From: Saccharum officinarum
Taxonomy: Eukaryota > Streptophyta > Magnoliopsida > Poales > Poaceae
Reading direction: 5' to 3'
Length of the DNA: 64,000 nt
NCBI GenBank assembly: GCA_020631735.1
Contig: CM036179.1
Span: forward strand, 21,691,063-21,755,062
In this document: piece by piece, positions 32,547 through 44,454 of the stretch
How positions within the stretch are numbered: the stretch's first letter is position 1
Layout: every line of letters begins with the position of its first letter
Program-made: the position numbers and the translations under genes
Notes under the pieces: model-generated
Told to the model about the DNA's origin: nothing
What the model saw: the letters and a program-made list of their open reading frames with translations, nothing else
Database searches by the model: none

Positions 32547-33660
32547 TGTCGGGTACCAAAAACAAGGGGTACCTGCAATCAACGATTAAGAAAAACAAAA
32601 CCAACAGGACTAGCCGAGACAGTGGACGAAAACACCTCGACCACGTTCCGACTCGCACGAGGCTCGCTCGACGGGACGCCTCAACCACGTTCCGACTCGT
32701 ACGAGGCTCGCTCGACGGGACACCTCGACCACGTTCCGACTTGTACGAGTCTCGCTCGATGGGCCGCCTCGACTACCGAAAAGTCTCCGACTCGCACGAC
32801 CCAGGGTTAGGCCACTCGAACCACCTTATTCACCAACTCTGAGACAAAAGTTAGAGCATTTAATGCAAACTACCAAACCACTTCCTACCCCCATGGCTAC
32901 AGCAACAACCGGCGTGGGAGCAGTACCAGTGTCAAATCTCACTTTTTACTGCCCATCCCGGGATGGGAGGTGAAAACCTGTCATTGTACGCACCATACCA
33001 TGCACTATTTCGCCACTGATCACCCTTGAGGGAGAGTATGACAAGGACCGTACCCCACGATCCCGGGCACTCGGCCTTATCCGTTCACCGTCGATCCACC
33101 TCGACCCGTCCTCGACTCACCGTCGATCAACAAGGAAGAAAGGCCGACGTGACACAGGACCCAGAGTCTTTTCACCGTCTCATCCTCTACGTCACCATGG
33201 TGCCCAGGGATGGCCGGCCATTCTCGGGGCACGTCGCTACAACAGCCTCCACAGCGTTCGACAAAACTTCACCTCAAAGACACCCCCCGGCGTCCCTGCC
33301 TCCTCGTACCCTATAAAAGGGCAGGCAGGGAGCTCTACAAAGGGGGGACGACGAACGACAAACGACGAAAGACCAGTCACCTTCCCACCATAGAATATCA
33401 ACATCTCAAGCAATCTCCTTTGTACTCTCACTTTTTCCCTGAGACCTGGGATCAGTTCCCTCTCTCACAGCTTGTAACCCCTACGCAAGCACTTAGGTGC
33501 AAGGAAATACAATACCCCCCTCCTCGCTGGACGTAGGGCCTTCTTTTGCCCGAACTAGGATAAACCTCCATGTACTCTCCTTGCATCACCATCCAGATTA
33601 GGGACACACAACATTTATTCACTCGTTGGCTTAGGACCCTCGTAGGACCAAACGCCGATA
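32547..33660 (+). repeat. gypsy 5-prime LTR
   Basis: 1,114 bp. A 44-bp unit with ACCACGTTCCGACTCGCACG is present about three times at 32,635-32,765, against about two copies in the other LTR. TATAAAAG lies at 33,312-33,319. Confidence 0.93.
33312..33319 (+). promoter_or_regulatory. gypsy LTR TATA box
   Basis: TATAAAAG within CCCTATAAAAGGGCAGG, also at 45,186-45,193 in the 3-prime LTR. About 345 bp of R-U5 follow. Confidence 0.7.
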
Positions 33661-33662
33661 GT

Positions 33663-33680
33663 TGGCGTGCCAGGTAGGGG
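33663..33680 (+). promoter_or_regulatory. gypsy primer-binding site
   Basis: TGGCGTGCCAGGTAGGGG starts two bases inside the 5-prime LTR, the position expected for a tRNA primer site. The primer tRNA was not identified. Confidence 0.65.
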
Positions 33681-33719
33681 CCGTTCTGTGCCAACATCAT
33701 TTTCCCGCCATTTTTCTGG

Positions 33720-34839
33720 ATGGCTGACCCCGAACGTCCACTCCCTTTGGCCACGGTGATCTGGTTTGGGAGCTTGGAGTTCATGTCCCTTGGCCACAGC
33801 TACGACATGGTCCTTCTCTCGCCCAGGCACCCGGCTAACAGGGACCATGAGCTCTCCCAACCTGGGGGAGCGCTGCGCCGATATCGTCACTCTCGTCAGG
33901 CACGCGCCGCCCGGCGATGGCGAGCCCAGCGCAACTGTCGTCATCGCCTTGCGGAGGGTGATGGTATTCCCCAATCCGGCGCCTCTCAGCCAGACGCCAA
34001 CATGGATTTTCTCGCTGAGGATCTGTGTAGGATGAGCTTGGTTGAGGGTAAGATGCTGACAGGGAGTCCCACCGCTCTACCACCCGGTGTGGCGCCACCA
34101 CCGGCCAGTTCAACTACTCCGGCACCAGGAACGATGCCTTCGTCAGCATTCCTGTTTGGACTAGACTCGGTTGCCCGGGCGTATGCTTCTTCTGTAAACA
34201 CCAGCATGAGTGCTTACGAGGAACTCCCCGGACACCATCTACGTTCCGGCGTTTCTCCAAACAACGCACCGAACTCCCCAACATCATCGACTCTGACGTC
34301 ATGATGGTCTTCCTCTATGGTACCACCTACAAAGAGTTGGTTCGAGAGTTGGGTATTATCATTGCCAATGGTCTGATGGATATTATCACCAACTTCGCCG
34401 CCGACGAGGAGGCAGTTGGTGCCATCTTTGGTAGCGACCAGGACAAGGGGAAGCACAAGGAAGAGGATCCCACGGGCTCTAGCTGGGGCTCGAAGAGGAA
34501 CAACAGGAAGAAGAAGAAGAAGAAGAAGAACCAGCAGGGCAAAGAAGAGGCCCCGGCTGGCAACTTTGTTGCTGCTGTTGATAGTAAGAAACCTCGAGGG
34601 CCCCCGGTGGGGGCATTTTCGACAAAATGCTCAAAAAGCCGTGTCCCTACCACAAAGGGCCCACAAACCACAACCTCGAGGACTGCCACATGCTCCGAAG
34701 ATACTTTGAAAGCATAGAAGTCAAGAAAGATGACAAGAAAGAAAATCACAAGGGAGACGACAAGGACGAGGGGTTTTCTGAGGTCCATGATTGCTTCATG
34801 ATATACGGAGGACCCTCGACGCACCTCTCAACACGGTAG
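33720..34839 (+). pseudogene. gypsy gag remnant, internally deleted
   Basis: The ORF at 33,720-34,304 begins MADPERPLPLA. Near 34,247, in another frame, the capsid C-terminal part resumes (FSKQRTELPNIIDSD, LYGTTYKELVRELG, NFAADEEAVGAIF). A lysine-rich stretch and a knuckle-like CPYHKGPTNHNLEDC (about 34,640-34,685) follow in a third frame. Most of the capsid domain of this lineage is missing between these parts. The TAG at 34,837-34,839 ends the run. Gag function is lost. Confidence 0.75.
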
Positions 34840-34869
34840 CGCAAGCGGGAACATCGAGAGGTCTTCTCT

Positions 34870-36318
34870 GTGCAACTCGCAACCCTCCTCTTCCTTGACT
34901 GGTCCGAGGTGGCCATCACTTTCGAAAGTGATGACCACCTAGACTACGTCCCCAATCCTGGGGTCTACCCACTTGTTGTCAACCCCATCATCGCCAACAC
35001 ACGCCTCACCAAGGTGCTCATGGATGGCGGTAGTAGTCTTAACATCATCTATGTCTAGACCCTCGACCTCCTGGGAATCACAAGGACGCACCTTCAACCC
35101 AGCGTCGGGGGCTTCCATGGAGTCTGCTTCGGCACTCCCGCCAACTTCAGGAAGGAGACTCTCACTTTCGAAGTGGTTGGATTCCATGAAACATATCACG
35201 ACATTCTTGGGCGCCCCTGCTACGTCCGGTTCATGGCGGTCCCCAATTACACCTACCTCAAGCTCAAAATGTTGGGTCCCAATGGTGTCATTACTGTTGG
35301 GCCCTCCTATGAGCAAGCCTACGAGTGCGACGTGGAATGCGTCGAGCACGGAGAAGCCATATTGGAGTCAGCGACCTTGGCGGCGAACCTCGACGATTTG
35401 GCTAACGAGACCCCCGACCCTAAGCGCCACACCGGCAACTTCGAGCCCGCGGAAGACGTTAAGCTCGTACCCCTCGATCCCACCGACCCAAAGGGAAAGG
35501 CGTTGAGCATCAGCGCCACCCTCGATCCTAAATAGGAAGCAGTGCTCGTCGACTTTCTTCGCGCAAACATCGACATCTTTGCGTGGAGTCCCTCGGATAT
35601 GCCGGGCATACCTAGGGAAGTCGCCGAGCACGCCTTGGAGATCCGAGTCGGCTCCAAACCGATGAAGCAACGCTTGCGCCGCTTCGACGAGGAAAAGCGC
35701 AAGGTCATCGGCGAGGAGGTCCACAAGCTGTTGAAGGCCGGATTCATCAAGGAGGTTCATCATCCCGAGTGGCTAGCTAATCTTGTATTAGTTAAGAAAA
35801 AGAATGAGAAGTGGAGGATGTGTGTAGACTATACTAGTTTGAATAAAGCATGTCCAAAAGTTCCTTTTCCTTTGCCACGCATTGATCAAATCATTGATTC
35901 TACTGCGGGATGTGAAACTCTATCATTCCTAGATGCGTATTCTGGCTACCACTGGATCAAAATGAAGGAGTCTGACCAGCTCGCGACTTCATTCATCACC
36001 CCATTCGGCATGTATTGCTACGTTATGATGCCCTTTGGTCTCCGGAATGCAGGGGCTACGTACCAGCGATGCATGCAACACGTTTTTGGGGAACACATTG
36101 GACCAACCGTCGAGGCTTACGTCGACGACATTGTTGTCAAAACCAAGAAGATCAGTAATTTGATAAATGACCTCGACGTTGCATTCAAATGCCTTAGGGC
36201 CAAAAACATTAAACTCAACCTCGAGAAATGTGTCTTCGGCATTCCTCGAGGCATGCTCCTGGGGTTCATCATTTCTGAACGTGGCATCGAGGCCAACACA
36301 AAAAAATCGCTCCAATAA
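34870..36318 (+). pseudogene. gypsy pol: protease and reverse transcriptase
   Basis: One frame with in-frame stops at 35,056-35,058, 35,533-35,535 and 36,316-36,318. The aspartic protease motif VLMDGGSSLNIIYV is at about 35,014-35,055. RT runs from 35,542, with FLDAYSGYHW (catalytic D131 of that segment), FGLRNAGATYQRCM and YVDD at residues 193-196. The polymerase residues are intact, but the stops and a following frameshift prevent a full product. Confidence 0.92.
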
Positions 36319-36350
36319 CCAAAATAGGCCCCATCCGTGATCTAAAGGGC

Positions 36351-38770
36351 ATGCAGAGGGTCACGGGCTGCCTTGCGGGCCTCAGTCACTTCATTTCGCG
36401 CCTCGGCGAAAAAGCGCTCCCACTATATCATCTCCTAAGGAAATCAAAACACTTCTTATGGACCCTAAAAGCCGAAGAAGCCCTTGCAAAGCTCAAAGCT
36501 ACGCTGTCCAACTCGTCGATCCTCGTCCCTCTAACCATAGGGGAACTCCTCCTACTTTTTGTTGCCGCAACGACACAAGTGGTCAGCACGGTCCTGGTTG
36601 TCGAGAGGGCAGAAGAAGGACATACCTTGCTCATCCAGAGACCGGTCTACTTCATCAGCGAGGTGCTCTAGGAAACCAAGGTTCGCTACCCGCAGATCCA
36701 GAAGCTGTTGTACGCCATCGTCTTAACGCAGCGCAAACTTCATCACTACTTTGAGGGCCACCCGGTGACCGTGGTGTCTTCTTTCCCTTTGGGAGAGATA
36801 GCCTGAAACCGAGAGGCCTCAAGTAGGATAGCAAAGTGGACAGTCGAGCTCATGGGTGAGACCCTCTCTTACGCGCCACGCAAAGCCATCAAATCCCAGT
36901 CGTTAGCAGATTTCCTGGCAGAGTGGATCGACACTCAACTTCCCCTGGTTCAGCTCTAGGCCGAGCTTTGGACCATGTATTTCGATGGGTCGCTGATGAA
37001 AACGGGAGCAAGCGCGGGTTTGCTCTTCATCTCACCCCTCGGAGTACACATGCACTATATCATCCGGCTTCATTTTCCTGCTTCCAACAACGTCGCCGAG
37101 TACGAGGCGCTCGTCATGGGCCTACGAATCGTCGTCAAACTAGGGGTCTGACACCTCGACGTTCGAGGTGACTCTCAGCTCGTGATCGACCAGGTCATGA
37201 AGAGCTCGAGCTGCCGTGATCCCAAGATGGAGGCCTACTGTGAGGAGGTACGACGCCTTGAGGACAAGTTTCACGGCCTCAAGCTCAACCACATTGCACG
37301 CAGATATAATGAGGCCACCGATGAACTCACAAAAATCGCTTCTAGTCGAACTACAGTTCCACCTGACGTCTTCGCAAAAGATCTCCATCAACCATCCGTC
37401 AACATCAGGGCAGATGGAGGGGTCGACGGGCCGTCACTCGATCCCCCACCTGAGGCGGAAGCCCCCTCGACCAGGGCTGAAGCCATGCAGGCGGAAGGCT
37501 CAACCCCACCAGCCAACCTCGAGCTTGACTGGCGTGTTCCGTACCTCGACCATCTCACTCGAGGGGACCTCCCCTCGGATAAGATCGAGGCTCGACGGAT
37601 CACTCGCCGGGCCAAATCCTTTGTGATATTTGGCGACAATAAGGAGCTATATCACCGCAGCCCTACGGGCATCCTCCAACGCTGTATCACGAATGAGGAA
37701 GGCAGGAACCTGCTCAATGATCTACACTCAGGGGCTTGTGGTCATTACGCAGCGCCTCGAACCCTCGTTGGAAACGCATTCCGACAAGGCTTCTACTGGC
37801 CGACCGTAGTCTCCGACGCCATCAAGCTAGTACGCTCCTGCAAAGGATGCCAGTACTATGCAAGACAAACCTACCTCCCGCCTCATGCCCTGCAAACTAT
37901 TCCCATTACATGGTCGTTCGCTGTTTGGGGGCTCGACTTGGTCGGACCCCTGAAAAGGACAATGGGTGGCTTCACCCACTTGCTCGTCGCTATTGACAAA
38001 TTTTCCAAGTGGACCAAGGTCTGTCCTATCACCAGCATCAGGTCTGAACAAGCTGTGCTATTTTTACCGACATCGTCCACCGCTTTGGGGTTCCTAACTG
38101 CATCATCACGGACAACGACACCCAATTTACCGGCAAAAAGTTTCTGGATTTCTACGACAACCATCACATCCGTGTGCTCTAGTCGGCCGTAGCTCATCCA
38201 AAAACAAATGGCCAAGTAGAACGTGCCAACGACATAGTCCTACAAGGCCTAAAGCCAAGAGTTTTTGACAAGTTAAACAAACACGGCAAAAAATAGGCCG
38301 CCAAGCTCCCCTTGGTCCTGTGGAGCCTAAGAACGACGCCGAGTCGAACCACGGGGTTCACTACGTTCTTCTTAGTCTACATGTCTGAGGCTATGCTCCC
38401 AACGGATGTAGAATATAGATCCCCAAGGCTGAAAGCCTACAACGAGCAAAATAATGACGCCACAAGAGAGGACGCCCTCGACCAGCTCGAGGAAGCTCGT
38501 GATGTGGCTCTGTTACACTCAGCAAGGTATCAGCAAAATCTCTGACACTACCACGACAAACATGTCCATAGACAGGACCTCAACATCGGCGACCTGGTGC
38601 TACGGCGAAGCCAGAACAGCAAGGGACGACACAAGCTTACTCCACCATGGGAAGGGCCATACATTGTCGTGGAAGAACTAAAGCTCGGCACCTACAAACT
38701 ATCGAACGAGAAAGGTGAAATCTTCACTAGCGCATGGAACATTGAACAGCTACGTTGCTTTTTTCCTTAA
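36351..38770 (+). pseudogene. gypsy pol: RNase H and integrase
   Basis: It continues RT in another frame, with several stops (36,669-36,671, about 36,804 and near 37,150). RNase H shows D in MYFDGS, E in VAEYEAL and D in RGDSQLV. The integrase HHCC zinc region lies about 37,724-37,860 (DLHSGACGHY and SCKGCQYY). The first catalytic D is in VWGLDLVGP (about 37,933). A frameshift near 38,058 puts the second D (TDNDTQF) and the E (NGQVERAN) in the next frame. The coding remnant ends LRCFFP with TAA at 38,768-38,770. Confidence 0.9.
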
Positions 38771-39473
38771 AGCTTTAAGGCTCTGTAAATTGTTTCACAA
38801 TCCCATGATAGAATAAAGAATACATTGGTGTTCAAAGCATTTCTTCATAACAACCAGGAAGGATCGACCCTACTTTCTCAGAGTCGACCCTCCCTCGGGG
38901 GCTACAAGGGGGGAACCCCCTACATGTCCCCAAAAAAAATTCGCATCTTTTCAAAAAAGAAAAGAACTGTTACATAAGTCGACCAGGCCGCAAGCGCACC
39001 CTAAGGCTCGAGGGCCGCCGAGCCATGAGATCACCTACGCTTCCGAGCTACGGTACCTCCACTCACTCCCCCCACGCCAAGGGGTGCAACCGCACGCTAA
39101 GTAGACCTAGTAATAGTTCATGACTTTGAAAAAAGCTCATGACTAACATTTCCATTCAGTTCGAATCAAGTTCTCACATGATCTACGAGGCCGCAAACAC
39201 GCCCTAAAAGCTCGAGGGCAGTCGAGCCACGAGATCACTTACGCCTCCAAGGCTATGGTACCTCCACTCACTCCCTCACGCCAAGGGGCGTAACCGCGCA
39301 CTAAGAAAACCATGCAAGAATACGATTCAATCGAGAAAGGGAAGAAAAAACTTGAACAAAAACGGACATCTAGTACAAACTTACATCTAAAGTGTTTCAA
39401 GGCCCTTGAGGCCATCACAACGAAAGTTACGAATATTAACTCATTTACACGGGCCCACATGCCTAGTTTTGGC
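38771..39473 (+). other. gypsy internal non-coding region
   Basis: Between pol and the 3-prime end of the antisense ORF. GGCTCGAGGGC(C/A) and ACGCCAAGGGG(T/C)G phrases recur near 39,005-39,085 and 39,210-39,290, forming a roughly 205-bp spaced duplication. Confidence 0.5.
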
Positions 39474-39839
39474 TCACACGCCCTCGTCGTCGGCAGGCGG
39501 GACCACATCGACCTCAAAAAGTTTGGCAAGGCGACCCCCGGGCTCCTCGGCGGCTTTGATCAAGTTCAGGTAGGCGACTTCATTCTCCTCATTCGTCCGG
39601 TCTGGATCCGTGATGAAGCCATCAGTGATGAGGTCCATATCGTACTCGAACCCAGACCGAACAACTACCATGGCCCTCTTCACACTGTGATGCAGCCCGC
39701 CTCGTATCCTCTCGCGGACGAGGCGGCCCAGCGCCGCCATCCGACGAACAAAGGAGTTCTCCGGCGTGTCCTCCTCGGTATCGGCATCGAGCTTGACCCC
39801 CAGGCTGTCACACACCGAGGTGATAGCACCCTGGAGCAA
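39474..39839 (-). pseudogene. gypsy antisense ORF, C-terminal domain
   Basis: 121 codons (SVCDSLGVKLDADTEEDTP, RERIRGGLHHSVKRAMVVV, FEVDVVPPADDEGV). I recognise this as the C-terminal block of the antisense protein of grass Tat elements. Its function is unknown. Confidence 0.6.
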
Positions 39840-40497
39840 TTGAGTCCGCCCGGCCTTGGCCTCGAAGAGGTTCTGGAACGAGGTGGTCGTCGCCTAGGCC
39901 GCATGCTGATGCTTCTCCAACTCTGAAACATAAGCACTGAGTTAGCATCAGCCTGGGACCTCGATGCCAAGGCCAGAACACAACAAGAGGTTTACCCTCA
40001 GCATGGGTCTGCCAACCCACGACCTCATCACGCAGCTCCCCGCACGCCTTCTCAGACGCTCGAAGAGCCTCGTCCTTGTCATGGACCGCCGCCCTCAGCA
40101 CCTCAATCTCCCGACCAGTGCCCGAGAGAGCCTCGTCCCTCTCTCGGACCGTCCCCTTCAATGTCACAACCTTATCCTCCAAGGTTCTGACGTGAGCGGA
40201 TGCCATCCTGATCTGGATGTTGAGGGCATCACGCTGACCACCGACTAAGGCGATATCCTCCTCGAGCTCCTTCACACGCGCCAGCAGCGGCGCGAGGTCC
40301 TCACAAGCTATAGCCGCCTCCTCCTGAGCCCTTGCCACGTTTTCACACGCCTTGGCCTCGGCTTCCCGGGCCTGCACCGCCTCCTCCCTAACCACTGCAT
40401 GGGCAACACGGAGCTCGCCCACCTCGGTGTTCTTCTGGGATAGCTGCTTGTTGGCTTCCTCGACTAGAGCCCATTGACGAGCAAGCCCCGCCCACAT
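39808..40497 (-). pseudogene. gypsy antisense ORF, coiled-coil region
   Basis: 229 codons. From about residue 10 to 160 the sequence is rich in A, E, L, R and K with heptad spacing (ARVKELEEDIALVGGQRDAL, RERDEALSGTGREIEVLRAA), predicting a long coiled coil. The last 50 codons lose this pattern and probably read through an intron or frameshift before the C-terminal block. Confidence 0.65.
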
Positions 40498-40616
40498 GCC
40501 ACTCTCATGATGAATAAAGAGTGACTTGCGGTGAGAACGCTCCTTGAGCTCCTGACCACAGTTAAAACCTAAAAACCAGAACCAAGGAGAAGGGAAGGAT
40601 GAAACACAAGGAATGA

Positions 40617-41910
40617 CTAGCGAACCCGGCTTACCTCGAAAGCCTCCGACATACCCCGCACCAGGGTATCTGTGACCATGCGCAGGGATTGCAGGGAGTG
40701 CTTGCGGAGTCCCTCGACGAACTCCCAGTGTTGCACCTCATCCTTGTCGTCGAGGGCGAAGAAGGGCTCAACACTGGGGTTAGACGTGTCCCTGAACTCT
40801 AGGGTCGACCGACCCCAGCGCGGAAGCTCCTCCTCCGCCCGTACAAGCGCCAACCCCACGTAGTCGGGTCACCTAGCCGACGCCTCGGCCAGGTCCTCCC
40901 CCAGAGCCGCAGAAGTGCTTCCCCTGGGGCATCAATCGTCTCGACATCCGCCTTCTACTTCCCCTTGTCAAAAGGAGGGTTGTCGACGGTAAGGTCGATC
41001 ATGGCTGGGGTTGACCCTTGGGGCGAGGCTGGCATCTCGACTGTCGGCACCACCGCCTGTACGACGGATGGTGGCACGACCACCCCCCGTTCCACCTCGA
41101 CCGCCTGCTCCGTTGGCCGGTCCTGCTGTGGCTCTTCCCACGCCGGTTGCGACTCTGACTGTGCCGCCTCTTGCCCCACCTCTAGCGGGGCCTCCGTCAC
41201 CTCCCTTGACTTTTCCACATTCGCCCGCCCCGTGTCTTGGACGAATGTTTTGGCCTCAGCAGCCTCGATGGTCACCTGGGTCGTCGCAATCAACCCAGGC
41301 TCCAACCCACCAGCTCCAGGCACCTCGAGCCTAGCATCACCTGGGACCGCCTCAGCTAGCTCTGGCCCCCCGCGCGATGTCACCAGGACCAGTGACCTCC
41401 TGGGCGCTTGCCCCCGCCTTGGCGGCCGCCTCCCTCAGCTTGAGCCACTCCGTCACAGCCTGGCACCTTGTGACCCAGGTGGCGTCGTCGGCCGACGTCC
41501 GCATCATCAAGGCAGCGCCCGACCTGAGCGCCTTGACGGGAGTCGGAGTCATGAGCTCCGCCTTGCGCTTATGGCTGAGCAGCAAATAAACACGTCAGAA
41601 TAAAGAACGAGATCACTGATGATAGAAAGACACGGCGAGATACTTACCCGGATATGGGAACCAGGGGCCTAAACCCTGGCAAGCCCGAGCCACCCGACGG
41701 CACCTGCGACAGACCCACCGTTGAGCCTCCTGTCGGCCGGGTGCTCCTCGGAGCCCGGGCTAACGAGGCATCAGAGGATCTCTGCGCTGCCGAGGCTATT
41801 TGGCCTCGAGTCCTTACGCCCGTCGATGGTGCCCTGGCTTCTGACGCCGACGCTGTTGCTCCGCCCATCGGTTGAGTCCAGGGCGATCGAGCTCGCAGGA
41901 GCGACGCCAT
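40617..41910 (-). pseudogene. gypsy antisense ORF, middle segments
   Basis: Several ORF pieces in changing frames: 41,644-41,910; 41,352-41,585 (SHKRKAELMTPTP, DDATWVTRCQAV); 40,955-41,383 (low-complexity E/P/V-rich, ending MIDLTVDNPPFDKGK); and 40,617-40,859 (PFFALDDKDEVQHWEF, HSLQSLRMVTDTL). Their order matches the antisense protein of related elements. Introns or frameshifts separate them. Confidence 0.55.
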
Positions 41911-42438
41911 CGACCTCCCCTGCGGGATCCCAGGGGAGGTACCTCCCCTCTCTGAAGCACCCGCTTGGGCCCTTCCCTATGCTGGCTGTCCTTCCCCCTC
42001 GACGAGCGCTGAGACTTCCCTCGATGCCTGAGAAGTCGACCCCCTCCAACGGGCTCCAGCAGGGATCGCACGTCGGGGAGGTGCGCCAGAAAAGTCTCGG
42101 TATCATACCGCGACCCGGCGTCATCGTCACCGCTGTCTTCATCCTCCCCCGAGACTGTCTCGGAGGGAGACTCCTCGAGTGGGGGCCCTCGAGGCTCTGT
42201 TGGCGACGGTGCTTCTTCAACGCCTCGCGCTCGAGGGTCTTCTAGACTTGATGCTTCTTGGCAGCGTCCTTCTCCTCCTTCTAGGCCGCCAAGAGGCGTC
42301 GAGCCTCCCGAGTGGCCCGATCCTCCAGAACCAGCGACCGCGATTCCTCGACCGTCGACAGATCCTGCATAGAGGCCTCGACCGACTTAGCCGGGGGAAT
42401 CAGGAAGCAAAAGGACTCAGGACTGTCAAAAACAACAC

Positions 42439-43360
42439 TTACCAGAGGCTCAAAGCCTTGAGTGAGGCGCATCGGGACCCTATCGATGTCCTCCTGCTTG
42501 AAACTCCCCACCATCCACCGTGCACGCCGGGCGACCTCATCGAGGGGAGGGACTCGTGCGACATCTGACTCCCCTCCAGCGATGCCTCTGGCGTCATCTC
42601 GTCGAGCCGGAGCCGGCGCTGCGTCAGCGGCAGCACCTTCCGGTGGTGGAACGCAGCGGCCACCATTCCCGTCGTCAACCCGCGCTGACGAAGTCTCCTC
42701 AGCGCATCGAGGAGCGGCTGTAGCTTTGGCTTGTCCTCCTCAACGACGCCGTACGTCCAGTTCTCCTCGCGCGACATCAGCACCCGGCCAGAGAATCTCG
42801 GCAGCTGGTCGTCGTCGTTGTGCAAGTAGAACCATCCGTCATGCCAACCGTTGTTTGATGAAATCAGTTGCGCTAGGATGTACTGATCACCTCGACCCGT
42901 CCGAACTTGGAGAGTGCAGCTCCCTACATGCACTGCGCGCCGCACCCCTCACTCGCCCGCCTTCTTGGTGAAATGTTTCGCCTTGAAGAGGTGGAGCCAC
43001 AGATTCCAGTGTGGCTCCATCCCTAGGTACCCCTCGCAGACCGCCGTGAAAATGGCAGCCTGCGAGATGGAGTTGGGGGGCGAGATGGTGCAGCTCCACC
43101 TTGTAGTAGTGGAGGAGCGCCCACATGAAGTGGCTCGGCGGCACTCCGAGCCCCCTCTCATGGAAAGCCACGAAGCTTACCACGTATCCCTCCGAGGGCG
43201 CCAGCTCCCGGTGGTCGGACGGCGACACCCTCCATTCCAGCTGGGTCTGGCTCGCCCTTGGTCGCAAAAGCCCGTCGCGGACCAACTCCTCCAACTTCCT
43301 CTCCGTCACCGAGGAACGTTCCCACGTGTCCGCGGGAAGGATCTGGCTCTTGCCCACCAT
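42439..43360 (-). pseudogene. gypsy antisense ORF, N-terminal putative gypsy-type transposon domain
   Basis: The ATG at 43,360 gives MVGKSQILPADTWERSSVTE..., then EGYVVSFVAFHERGLGVP and FMWALLHYYKVELHHLAP. At about 43,070 an extra C in a C-run shifts the frame, and the conserved sequence resumes as NSISQAAIFTAVCEGYLGME (ORF 42,949-43,161). The piece ending at 42,439 carries CTLQVRTGRGDQYILAQ, NGWHDGWFYLHNDD and LPRFSGRVL. I recognise this as the PF04195-type domain (putative gypsy-type transposon) found antisense in Tat elements. Its role is unknown. Confidence 0.7.
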
Positions 43361-44436
43361 GGTTGTCGGAAAACGGCGCGCGGCGGCAGCAGACGAAGGA
43401 GCAACGTCGACGGTGGATGGCGGCTGAAGGGCGCACAAAGAAAGCAAAGAAGGCAAAGACGCAAATGGCCTATAGGGGGTATACGAAACCCCGGGATTCA
43501 CACTTATACCCCGATGGAAGGCCAACGGGTGGGCGAAAAGGTAGGAACAGTTTTCGCTCCCTCGAAACCCGCGGATAGGGGCACGTGTCCGCCGCTCATT
43601 CCGTAACCGTCGTACCACGACGCCCACTACCACACCGATCTCGCTTCCCCTCCTAAAAAGACGCACCCCAAACGGGCAGGAAAAGGATCCGCGGATGGAT
43701 ATTCCTAGACGAATGGGTAACGGGCTCTGAGCCTGATATAAACCTCGAAGGGTCAAAAGCTGGCCCTCGACCAGGGTTCGACAGCTGCCCTCGAGTAACG
43801 GAGTCAGGGACAACTAGGGACGCGCCCGTACAAGGCCAGGGCTCGAGCCACACTCTTGAGGTGCCCCAAATGTATTCGAGGCTAAAGGAGAGGTCGACAG
43901 AGGAATCCCCTCGGAGGGAGACATCGAGCCCTCGAATCCTATCGCAAGGAACCGAGATCCACGTGACTACTCTTTGGCATTTTTTGAGAGCGCCTCCGAG
44001 GCCACTAGCTGACTCCTACCGAATGGAGCACGGGCTCCCACTCGAATTCCCCGTTAACAGCTCACCGGAGACCATCGGAACTCTCCTGATGAGGGTAGTA
44101 TGACGTTCCCCACCCCTTCTCCTTTTTCCTAAAGAAGGAGCGTGAGGGTAGAACGATAAAAGACAGCCAAGACTCTGATTTACCTCGTGCGCACGAGGCT
44201 CGGGGGCTCGACCGCAGAAGGCTAAACCTCAAACAAAAGAGGACAAAACATGCCACGACACGAGGGCATTCCTCGATAAAACGTACAAAAGACCTCGGAG
44301 GAGTCAAAACACTCCACCGAGGCCTCGGGGGCTACACCCGGTGGGTGCGCTCGCGCGCACCCACCGGAAAAGGCTACGATGCTATGACTCCAGTTCATGA
44401 CTCGCTGAGCCTCTACGAGAGTGACCCACACTCACC
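43361..44436. other. gypsy 3-prime internal non-coding region
   Basis: Contains the presumed upstream region of the antisense ORF. GGGGCTAC-type and CCTCGA-rich phrases are repeated. No separate gene is supported. Confidence 0.5.
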
Positions 44437-44454
44437 CAAAGGCTCGGGAGCTAC
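44437..44454 (+). promoter_or_regulatory. gypsy polypurine tract region
   Basis: AAAGGCTCGGGAGCTAC immediately precedes the 3-prime LTR at TGTTGG. This is the expected plus-strand priming position. Confidence 0.55.
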
